Below, in pieces: positions 54,500-64,000 of a stretch of 64,000 bases of DNA (position 1 is its first letter; each line of letters begins with the position of its first letter). Below the pieces are notes generated by a model, which worked only from the letters and a program-made list of their open reading frames with translations, was not told the origin of the DNA and did not search any database. Source of the DNA: Polytrichum commune. Its lineage: Eukaryota > Streptophyta > Polytrichopsida > Polytrichales > Polytrichaceae. Location: assembly GCA_950295325.1 (NCBI GenBank), contig OX485808.1, positions 13,146,501-13,210,500 on the forward strand, in the 5' to 3' direction. The position numbers and the translations under genes were made by a program.

Positions 54500-57100
54500 G
54501 GACACGAATTCGTGGCTACCAGAACTTCGTGGTGTTAAGGTAAACTTGTCATTGGGAAAGTGAAAGGCACCCTTGCTTGGAAATATAATGACAGTGACAC
54601 GTGTCGCATGTTTATTGGTTGAACCCATGCCAACGTTGACATGGAACAAAAATAGATTACGAATCGACATGCAAAGTTTTGACCCTGTCATCATGGGCAC
54701 TAGAGTAGAGATGGCATGGAGTTGGGTTCCTTGAAAAGGGTACTAATTGTACTCAAGTTTTTGTCTCCCAGCTATCAAAAATAGGTCGACCCATGCTGTG
54801 AATATGGGTTAGCAAAGAATCTTGCCATTGGAAATTACACAAATTTCAAAACTTGGAAATAAATTAAGTTTTTTGGGGTTAAATGTTGTGATATCAATTT
54901 CCATGCATGTGAAAAATGGCCCCAATATCACACTTGTACTACAATGATGCAAAATTGCTTAAAGTTAACGGAAATAGGCCTATCTACTCTGAATTGTTTA
55001 TGGTTGATATTGTGGGAAAATTTATAGTGTCACTTGCCCTTTGATGCATTATGGTGTGGACCACAATATACACCATCACATACTAATTAGTGTGGAATCT
55101 TATCCTTGAGGGTTTTCTTTTTTTCTTTTTTTCTATTTGCATCATGTTTCACATACCTAGAGTCTTATCTAGGTGATTTCCATGGAGATTATAATATTAT
55201 GGAAACTACCAAAGTTTGCATAAATTATTTCGATAAATAGCATTCAACAACTTAGGATTTTGAAAATCACGATTTTCACTTTGTTGGGGCTTATTTAAAG
55301 AAAGAAGTTAGATATTCGAATCTTAGATTGGAAACCTCTCAAGTAGGACAGGTTTGAAGTGGATCTCACTTTGTTGCAAGTATCTCAATTCCATATTAAT
55401 TTTTTATCTACTGAAAAATATTGTAACCTATAACCTAGTCCTCCAATGTTATATATTGTGGGTTATATATTTAGTATCCACAATAAAATACCCAATGTTT
55501 TTAGTGTTGCTTTCGTTGTTTATAGTGTAGCCCACAGTAGTTACCATAAATAGTGTAATTGTAGTATGGAATTCACTATTTTATGTTTAAAGTGGCATTA
55601 AAGGACCCAAAGTTATTGTATTGGGGCCGATTGAGAATTATTGGTTGGGCCCTAGTTTTTAGGGGTTTGTTTTCCTTTTGTTTTTGCTAGAGTCCATTCA
55701 TCCACGTTGGTTAGCTAAGAGTTTACCTAGATGGCCATGTAATTTGACACCGGAGTTTTATGATGTCTAAGTAACTCATCCCATTTGGATGGGGAGGGGG
55801 TGAACTCTTCATTAAGGGAGCAACATGCGTGCATGACCCCATATTCAAATTCCCTATATACATAATTTTTATCATGAAATGAAGACTACCTATACATATA
55901 ATCATATACTATATAATTGTCACTTTGTATGTATACATCAATTCGCAACTTCTACAATAAATTGTTTCAACTATATAAACAAAATATAAACAGTTGAAAA
56001 CAGTTGAAAACAAATAGGCATTCCTTGAATATGTGTTCGTAAATCACTTTCCATTGACAAAGGTAATGAAGTATGACACAAGGAACGACAAGTATAATTG
56101 CTCCATGTGAAGATGAGATGTCATTATTGGATTTAAGAATGCAACAAGTATCACCAAAGTTTTGTGAGAGAAAGAGCAAGAGAGGGGTCCTTGGGGGCAA
56201 TAAAGGGTTAAAACGCAAGTGTGCATGTTATGATGGCTCCCCCACCAACTTAGCATACTTGCCATCTTATAGAATTACCAATGGGTGTGAAATTGACAAA
56301 TTGCATGGGAGCACCAATACTAACTAAGATGGGAGTATATATTGGAGAACAACAAAGTCTCGACACAGACCTTGCTTGCACTACAAGCATGTGAATCATG
56401 GGTAGTTGTTCCACATCCCTAAAAGATTGTCTTGTGTGACTAGGAAATTTGTAAATCTACCATTGTAATAGATTTGTATAATTCTTCACCGATCCAAGAC
56501 GATTGCCATAGGACTCAAATGTTGGTAGTGTTGGTCACCAAAATGATACACGTATGGCATCTGCAATATCTTGCATGTTGCAAGGTCCAATTAAGCCATT
56601 TGTTCTAGGCCTTCCATATGCCAAACAACCAATCTAGAGAGTGTAACCTACATCATAACATAACCTAATCCCAGATCATATATAGAGGCAAACATGTGAA
56701 GATCTAAATACAAGATTTGGGGAGGGGCTTTGTGATCGCCCTCCTAACATTTGAAAACTCCAAGACTCATGTTAAGTAAGTACTTTGGCCTTCTACCGAC
56801 ATAATAACTTGGGGTGAGCTTTGAAAGCGCTTTTTCCCGGGGCGTTGAACCACTTTAGTGCTAGCCACAGAAGGTATTCAAGTGTTTGGAATGTTAAGGT
56901 ACATGCCAATCTTATTTCTAGATGTCAATGTAGAGTTCTAAGTGGACAAATAATCTAATAAGAGTGGGCCACACTAGGTATTCATCATCATGCTATACAT
57001 GCACGCATGCACCACTTCCTACTGGATTGTATGATATGGGCCACAATCAATTCCAAAAAGGTGTTGGAATTGAACTTTCGGGTATGATTATAGTGTGGAC
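54500..57100. other. gene-less AT-rich region
   Basis: Short frames only. No element ends, tRNA or conserved block seen. Confidence 0.5.
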
Positions 57101-57110
57101 CGCATCATTA

Positions 57111-57363
57111 CACTAGAAGAAAACTTGTCCATTAAGTTACAATCATCCATTGTGACTTGTCCATTTTGTGACTCATGGCAAGAAAATACATAAATCGATC
57201 ATTTTTGTTGCCAATGAAAGGTTTTTGGCTTTAGTTTTTGGACAATGAGTAACCAAAACCCTTTGATTGATGACCAAAATTATTTATTTATGCGTGTTCT
57301 TGCCATGAGTTGCAATAGCCAAGTTGCAATAGCCGATTGCAAGGAACAATTTTTCTTCTAGTG
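57111..57363. mobile_element. CACTA-type MITE, 253 bp, with TTA target duplication
   Basis: Starts CACTAGAAGAAAACTTGTCC and ends GGAACAATTTTTCTTCTAGTG in inverted form (13 bp perfect ends). It is flanked by TTA at 57108-57110 and 57364-57366. CACTA ends with a 3 bp duplication define the CACTA superfamily. The interior is also a foldback (ACTCATGGCAAGAAAATACA pairs with the TTCTTGCCATGAGT region). No coding capacity. Confidence 0.9.
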
Positions 57364-57369
57364 TTACTA

Positions 57370-58880
57370 CACGAGCCTAGACCAAAACAACTCTTGACAA
57401 GGACAAAGTCACCAACTCATACTCCGTTAGAAGCAGCATCATTCAAGCATACCAAAACATCCAAAATTAAGAATCTTATTACATGGAAGACACTATGTGG
57501 CAAGGAAAGCACATTACAAACATATGAGTTTTGGATAATTGTCATGCATCAATAGGAGATTGTCTTGGATCACTAGGAAATCCATAAATCTACCATAGTG
57601 GTAGATTTGCATCTTTTTTTCACTCAAGCAACACGATTATCTAGGACTCATGTGCAGATATTGGCAAGAGCATTTACATAGGAAAACACACACACATTGA
57701 TATATATATAGCATGAGAGGAAGAAAAATCCAACAACAAAAGTGAGTCACTTCAATTTTCCAAGCTTGGTGCACTCTAGGTGTAGTGTAATGTGGCTAGA
57801 GGAGAACCTACATGACGTCGAGGGAAAAAAACATTGTAAACTTTGAGGCATTGAGTTAGTTACTTGGAAATCCAAATTTCAACAAGACGGGATAAACCGT
57901 TCATGTTTTGAGCAGTTTGTGAATCTTTCCTGCTTGATGGAGTTCTTTGTTGGAAGCTTTCAATCATGCAGTCATGTAATGCCCTAAGAACTTGAATCCC
58001 ACCCGCTCCAAAATTCGTATCACTAGACATTTAATACGGATGAATAATGAACGTTTTGTGGGGAAATACGTTGAGAGGGCTCCCAGCCATCTCCGTATCC
58101 ATAAGTAGCACGATTTGCACATTCAAAATGACAAAGCTAATTGGACTTCATTGTAATATGGAGACAAGTAAAGGAATATATGACCATCAAAAATGAAATA
58201 AATTTATAATGATAGAAAGTGAGTATGACTAGGTTCATATAGTAATACACACATCATGTATGTGAACATTTCATAAAACAACGCAAAATTCATTGTCAAA
58301 CAGATCATAATATTACTCAACATTCAACTCTTGTTCAGTGGACCCTCATAATACAATAGTCATGTGTTCGAAAAATTATGCAGGATGACTCAAATTCAGA
58401 TCGTGCTCCCAACATCCCCACTAGTACATTATGAAGGCCGACATTGTTGAGTAATGTTATGGTAAAAATATATTCCTTGATTCAAAAATTAATCTAAGTT
58501 TTTTTTATGATAAAACAACTCAAGAATTTATATGTCACTTTGTTTAGGTCTAAGTGCTACAAGATTACCCATGATGGACCTCTCCACATTGAGGGGTTTC
58601 AAAGATTCTATGAAGCTTTGCAAGAAAACCTAACACACGTATTCATTTCTTTCACTCTAAAAATTTGCACATGTGAAGTACTTTTAAGGAATCGAATAAA
58701 TGTAAATTACTTGTGCAATACCATAAAATCAGAGAACATGAGATGCAGAAGCTATTGGACTCTGAGTGAAGATTTTCTTACTCTCTTTATGATCACAATG
58801 TTCAATGTGTATGTTTAACAAATGTTATTTGAACGTTCAACTTCAAATCCAAAGTGTCCCGTGACATTTTCAAAGACAAA
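57370..58880. other. intergenic, no supported gene
   Basis: A frame at 58507-58818 (103 codons) has no recognisable motif and no splice context. Nothing else supported. Confidence 0.45.
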
Positions 58881-58887
58881 AATGAAT

Positions 58888-59052
58888 GTCAATTGACATC
58901 TATATTTTTTTCTTTCTAAAATGTGACCTCAATGTCACATGCCTAGTAGTACATGTCATCTCAATTTGTAACGTGTCAATTGACATGTGGTTTTTTTCTT
59001 CACAAGTCCCACTACATGCCAAATTCTAACTTGTGCGTGTCAATTGACGTGC
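58888..59052. repeat. cluster of GTCAATTGAC palindromes
   Basis: TGTCAATTGACAT at about 58888, GTGTCAATTGACATGTGG at about 58973 and GTGTCAATTGACGTGC at about 59038 are three near-identical palindromes at 85 and 65 bp spacing. TGACAATTGACATGT also occurs near 1595. Confidence 0.7.
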
Positions 59053-59169
59053 ATCTTTTCAGGGTGCAAGTTTTTGCATGTCAAATGTCAAAAACTTGCA
59101 AAAACGTTGTCCAAAATACACACTCACAAAGGTTTCCCTATTTGTGTTCATTATTGAATTTAGAATGAT

Positions 59170-59700
59170 GTCTATATAACGATCACATAATCTAATTGCA
59201 TCATATCATGTGTCTTTTTGGTGTTCATTCTAAACTACAAGTCTTGTTATACATGCTCACACCTTAGGTGTCCAATGAAGAAGAGTAGCCCCCACATAAA
59301 GTAGGCATGCCTTAGATGGGTATATTACTCTTTGCACCCACCTCTCGTAGGATATGAAATACGCAATTAGTGTGAGGTCATTAGCAAATCCTAATCGTGC
59401 CCACAACCATTTGCCTCATTATTTTTGGAGCTCATGTGAATATCTTATTTGTTATCAAAGTGGAGATTCTCGTATTGACTTAAGATCCTTCAATCATGTT
59501 GACTATCAAGCCTAGAATATTTAGCATATTTTGAGCATATAGTCCAATCATTTTAAGCATGTGCCTTTTTGGTTCTAGTTCTTAGATCCATCCCTAACCA
59601 CGTACCACTCAAATGTGAATGTCCAAATCTATGTTTTGTTGGATGTAGGCATGTCTACCTTGCCTTATACGGTATAAATTCTCTTAACCAACACATAACC
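59170..59700 (-). mobile_element. R1-family copies in reverse orientation
   Basis: 59190-59300 holds the GTGTCTTTTTGGTGTTCATT and GTGTCCAATGAAGAAGAG phrases. 59345-59700 is a longer copy with GGATATGAAATACGCAATTA, AGCTCATGTGAATATCTTAT, ATCATGTTGACTATCAAGCC, CATATAGTCCAATCATTTTA and the terminal GTAGGCATGTCTACCTTGCC, which is the inverted AAGGTAGA start word. Confidence 0.7.
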
Positions 59701-59958
59701 TAAAACTAACACTCTGATGTACACTAGACACCAAAGCACCCCCAATAAGCTTCTAAATAAAGGGGTCACATGATAGGATAAGGGCCAAGGCCCATAACTT
59801 GCAACCCTCAAGCAATTTCAAAAAACATTTTTGAACATGACCGGAAAATGTTGCCCACCTCATTCGACTTCAAAATAAAGTTGTCCGTACATTCTTGAAG
59901 GCCGCCTAGTCCATAAAACCCATATTTGGATGCACCTCGACTTCAAGGCCCAAAATCT

Positions 59959-59985
<27 letters not shown>
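59959..59985. repeat. (TA)n microsatellite
   Basis: Thirteen uninterrupted TA units. Confidence 0.95.
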
Positions 59986-59991
<6 letters not shown>

Positions 59992-60612
59992 CCACTTAAT
60001 AAATAAGCAATTGATTTGAGTTGCATTTCCAAAGTGAAACCGTCATTAAAGTATGTAGGTAACTTGAAAGTTAAAGATATGACAATTCCTCATTTGCATT
60101 GAAGGGATAATTTTTGTGGCTCATCATTTGAAAGGGCCTTTGTCATTTCTAGACATATCTTCAATTTATTTTCTAAATTTAGCTGATGCAAATTATAATG
60201 TTTTCCTAATGTTTTTTTCCCTTTCACGAGTATTTACAAGTATTCACACACATTCAAGCTAATTAAACATAATCAAATTATGTATATGGTCATGAAATTG
60301 AGGAGTTAAAACCTATAATTGTGTTGCATACCTAATAAGATAAAACCAAGTCAGGCTTCACTTATGATTGCCAAATCTATTAAAGAGAAACCATTATAAT
60401 TTTTTATTTTTTAGAAGAAAAAAAAACAATTCGAAGATGGTCACTTTCTTGTGTGAGTCGTGCATTATATGCATCAAGAAGAAGAATAGCTTCTATGATT
60501 TGAACTAATTTCCATCTTGTAAGGTTTCAACAAGTATTCTAGTAAAATTGGATTTTCTTGGATGAAAAGTTAGATGCATTAGAGCAGCATTAACATGTAA
60601 AGACAAAAATAA

Positions 60613-60885
60613 GAGATGGGTTAGTGATTAGAATGAGGAGATGGAATAGTTTTGAATTGAAAACACACGGGTTCAAAATCTGTCGTGCACAAGAGAAACT
60701 AAACATGGGTAATATAATCTTTGAAAACTCTCGCGTGTGACAAAAGCTAAACATGGTAAATAAATCTCGATGGTTATATTACTCATGTTTAGCTTCTCTT
60801 GTGCACGACGGATTTTAAACTCACGTCTCTTTAGTTGACAATTACTCCGTCTCCTCCCTCTAACCACTAATCCGTCAATTGTTTT
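60613..60885. mobile_element. inverted pair of tRNA-derived SINE-like sequences (foldback)
   Basis: The plus arm reads TGGGTTAGTGATTAGAATGA, then ACACACGGGTTCAAAATCTG and TCGTGCACAAGAGAAACT. The minus arm, reverse-complemented, reads GACGGATTAGTGGTTAGAGG, then ACGTGAGTTTAAAATCCG and TCGTGCACAAGAGAAGCT. Each arm has an A-box-like TTAGTGGTTAG and, about 45-50 bp later, a B-box-like GGTTCAAAATC, as in tRNA-derived SINE heads. The arms are about 110 bp with a loop of about 50 bp. Confidence 0.6.
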
Positions 60886-61086
60886 TGTTCTTACTTATTA
60901 ATATTGTTTTAATGTATCTAAGGCCAAGGCCTTCTACAGCCTCACCATTCAACTTGCATATTATTACATACTACCTCATACATCCGTATTCAACCTCATG
61001 CAATGGTGATTTTTTGTAAAAAAATCGTACTAACATATTCTAAGAATTAATCATGTTTATTAAAAAAATTGATGCTAAAAATTTAC

Positions 61087-61332
61087 TTAATTTGTTTGTT
61101 TTTTTGCAAGTTCCTCGTCCATCTCGCCTCGAATAGCAATGAGGTGATGCACTTTAAAAAAAATCCACTTCATGATTGTTATATCTTCTTCTTTGGATTC
61201 GCCTACGTCACTGACATCCTTATTGATTTTCTTCACCTTCTTCGCTTCCTCTTTTATTGATCGCCTTCTCTCCTTTTCATGTAGTTGTTTCTTTGTTGTT
61301 GCTATTGATGTTGTTGTTGTTGCTGCTGCCAC
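61087..61332 (-). other. Lys/Glu-rich open frame, possible decayed exon
   Basis: An 81-codon minus-strand frame reads KKQLHEKERRRSIKEEAKKV and ends GEMDEELAKKQTN, with coiled-coil-like charge spacing and a Thr/Ala-rich start. It has no ATG at its open end and is preceded by a stop. It vaguely resembles the charged tail of Myb/NAM-associated plant transposon proteins, but I cannot support an assignment. A chance frame in purine-rich DNA is equally likely. Confidence 0.2.
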
Positions 61333-61339
61333 TTCTTCC

Positions 61340-63095
61340 GGTCCTTGGAGGAATCAAACTCCATGAGAATTCTCTATTTGTCTTTCTTATAGAAAATTGA
61401 AGATGGGTATAATTGGCGGAAGGCAAAATTCATTAGAAGGAGAGAGAAGTAGATTAAGACCATTCAACATTTGAAAAATCAACGATTGGTTCCTCTTGAG
61501 AATTAGAGTTGTCTTTTTTTGCATCCATTATGAATTATATGATCACTTTCTTTGCGTCTATCTACGTGACTCATTATCAACTATATATCATTTCATGATT
61601 GTAAAAAAGAAAATGCACACACTACTACCCAAACTATGTCACGACAAGGATGCAACAAAAATAAATAAAAAGTGCTAGAAAATATACCGTGGTTTCAAAA
61701 TATAACATTATTTTGTAATGAAGGGAAGCCTCCATTTTTTCTATTGCCCCTAAAAAAATTCATCAAAAAAATATTATAACGGCATTCTTGTGTCATGAGC
61801 CCCTTCCTTTTTTACTACCAACCCGCCTCTTTTGCCTCTTTTATTGCAAAACCCGTTGGATCATGTAAGTGGATTATGTAAGCCTTAAAATATATCTTTT
61901 GGGGACCTCGACCTCCATGATCACTCTGACATTTTTTCCTTGGTGTAAACCGAAATAGTCCAGGGACGAGTTCAACAAGCAATCAACGCTTTTACAACAC
62001 CTTGGGACCACTTCATGGTCCATGGTGTAAACCAACCCTAACCGTATAGGTAGTTGATTGTTCATGGTTACAATGGTTAGAAAGTATATACCTTATAATT
62101 GAGATGGTAGCCTACACGAGAACAACCCCATAACCATACTTGATGGGAAGCATACATGTTGTTGTTGTTTTTTGTTTATTTTTTTCATTTTTTGGTTGGA
62201 GGCTTTCTAACAACCCGGTTCCCAAGACATGTGATTGCATTTTGTACTTTCCTCGGAGAATCAAAGTCATTGTATTCTCAAACATTTCGGTTGGTCTTTA
62301 AAGGTACCACAAAGCTTACATAGGAATGCTTGTTTCAACATGTTTATTGAATCGTGTCTTTTGTCAAGGACTAAGCATTCTTTGAAGTAATCCACTAGCA
62401 AGGATTTATGTTTTCTATGTAGTAGGTTTTATCTAGAAGTAAACCTTTATCATCTCGACCTTGACCATGTTTCTCATGCCCTCTTCACACTAGAGAAGTG
62501 GAGTCGGGTCGACAAAGCATGATAAAAGGAGCTCCATGTTAATGAAAAGGCTCCTTCTCTTCTTGCTCTCGATCTTTCAAATTTCAATCCACATTAGATG
62601 TTTCAAGTTGAGATCTCAAACTTTACATAGTTTACAACAACTTAGAGGGTGGCCTTGATGGGTCCTATGTGGTGCATCCACGATAAGTTCTTGGTCAATA
62701 TCTTAACCTACCTCATGGGGATCACTTGGGGTTTGTGAAGAGCTTGAGCTCCCCAAACCAATGAATGTTCAATCATATTTTTGTTTGTCGTGACATGTTT
62801 GTTGTTCAAGACAATTTGTTCCCTTGGCATCTCCCTTTCCGGATGGTCACTTTACACTTGGGTCATTTTGGGCTCCCGAAACTTGAACGTTGGGTGAAAG
62901 CTTAAAATCCACCTTGAACTCTTGAACTTTGCTCTTACCTATGGTAACAAGGGGGCCTCATGTTGGGAGCTTGAGTTGAGATCCAAAACTTGCAAAGTTC
63001 GGGAGTTTAATATCGCGATTTGACAAGCTCTCATCTAGAGCTCAAGCAATTGGGAATTTTATGTTTAGGGTATCCATGTTCTACATGTTGTCAAC
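61340..63095. other. gene-less region
   Basis: No frame over 65 codons and no recognisable element. Composition is ordinary intergenic. Confidence 0.5.
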
Positions 63096-63099
63096 AATT

Positions 63100-63745
63100 T
63101 CATGATTTGGTATCCATGTTCACAACTTCACAAAATCAATTTCCTGAATTGTATTTCACAATGAGCAATACATCATGTATAAGATTCTCCTAATCACTCC
63201 TCACAACTAGGTCTACCAAATTTTTGATTGACCTCTCGTATCCAACCTCGGACCATGTTTGCAGTGATTGCTTGTACATCATCATTAATGCGAGCATGTT
63301 GCATGATTTTGGAGATTGTTCCATCAGACGTGGCAATCGATGTACAATAAACAACGACCAAAGGGGGATTGTTTGCTTCCAGCTACGAGGTATTGTAATG
63401 AAAGACGAAAGAAAAATCGACGTCAAAGCTAGAGGCTTCCATGTAAATGCATAACAAAGAGGAACCAATGAACAATGAGAAGTCACATAATGCGAATGAG
63501 AAGTTGAGAAGTTGAGATTACGAAAACCACAGAGTGCGAAAAGAGTTATGAAATTGGTTTGGAATATTCATGAAGTTGCTAGAGGTAGAAGTCCACTATC
63601 ATAAAATTGAGGTGTGCCAAATGTCAAGTTGGTTTAGAATAATCATGAACTAATTTGGAAAGGTTCATGAAGTTTGTAGAACACTCCGGTCACGTTGTTT
63701 GGAAGGTTCATGAACTAGCTTGGAACCTTCATGGAAGGTATGTGG
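63100..63745 (-). repeat. dispersed repeat R4, copy 2 (inverted)
   Basis: The reverse complement of the 5930-6440 repeat: CCAAGCTAGTTCATGAACCT (as AGGTTCATGAACTAGCTTGG), GAAGTTGCTAGAGGTAGAAG, GAGGAACCAATGAACAATGA and AACTTCACAAAATCAATTT are all present in inverted order. A central part (63180-63420) has no match in copy 1. Confidence 0.75.
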
Positions 63746-63879
63746 GTGTTATTTGGTTTTTTTTTCATGTTCTCCAACTCTTACCAACTAGATTACACAA
63801 CAAAACTAGTTTTGCATTTCTACGATGAAAAACCTGCAAAAACCAGATTGAAAATCAGACCTAGCATGATTTAGTTATG

Positions 63880-64000
63880 GTTGTCGGAAGTGCATATTTG
63901 TTGATTACTTGACTAGATATAGAAGTCCTCCCAATCATGTTCACTATTGAATGTAGAATAGAGATTAATATTTGAAGATGTAGTCCCGTCTCTTGTAAAC
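63880..64000 (-). repeat. R1-family fragment at the window edge
   Basis: CCTCCCAATCATGTTCACTA, TTGAATGTAGAATAGAGATT and TGTAGTCCCGTCTC match the reverse-oriented R1 body. The copy runs out of the window. Confidence 0.5.

Noticed and set aside
61087..61332. Charged frame resembling a Myb/NAM-associated transposon protein tail
   Set aside because: No initiating ATG at the open end, no partner exon, and biased purine-rich composition; kept only as a weak feature.

Overview
The window is nuclear DNA of a land plant. It is AT-rich and intron-bearing, has very low gene density, and is crowded with small non-autonomous transposons. Supporting signs are GT-AG introns, two secreted Ser/Pro/Tyr-rich cell-wall proteins, a plant-specific EFFECTOR OF TRANSCRIPTION (ET) gene, a Cassandra-like element carrying a 5S rRNA domain, and a mitochondrial-type tRNA-Glu that looks like organelle DNA transferred to the nucleus. 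I cannot place the species. The diverged single-repeat ET protein and the style of the wall proteins would suit a fern or another non-seed lineage, but that is inference.

Layout. 1-10.5 kb has no convincing gene. It holds dispersed repeat families, short foldback elements and a 1.09 kb PIF/Harbinger-like element (6870-7962) with a TTA target duplication and an internal array of eight hairpin units. 10.9-11.6 kb (+) encodes a 232-residue secreted extensin-like protein, followed by a roughly 120-130 bp degenerate tandem repeat in its presumed 3' region. 12.1-18.4 kb is mostly repeats and featureless AT-rich DNA. 18.4-21.5 kb is a three-copy tandem array of units of about 0.8-1.1 kb. 26.8-27.2 kb (+) encodes a second, shorter paralogue (128 residues) of the extensin-like protein.

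28.7-33.4 kb (-) holds a four-exon ET gene. I reconstructed it from splice sites with consistent phase: 490 residues, a GIY-YIG-like domain, and one C-X9-C-X10-C-X2-H repeat. Its introns contain a Cassandra/5S-like remnant, two tandem copies of an exon-like sequence in antisense, and copies of the main dispersed repeat. The region upstream of the gene, with the coding part of exon 1, is duplicated at 53.5-54.45 kb. That copy lies directly upstream, on the same strand, of an unrelated orphan ORF of 573 residues (51410-53131). The ET-like exon there is frame-disrupted but keeps its splice donor, so the orphan gene may be driven by a captured ET leader. This is the most interesting architecture in the window.

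34.4-51 kb and 54.5-64 kb are gene-poor. They hold a mitochondrial-type trnE(UUC) at 38781-38853, two MITE families with recognisable termini, a CACTA-type MITE with a TTA duplication (57111-57363), an inverted pair of tRNA-derived SINE-like sequences (60613-60885), and an inverted copy (63.1-63.75 kb) of a repeat at 5.9-6.4 kb. No intact transposase or reverse transcriptase was seen. All coordinates of repeats are by eye, and repeat edges may be off by tens of bases.
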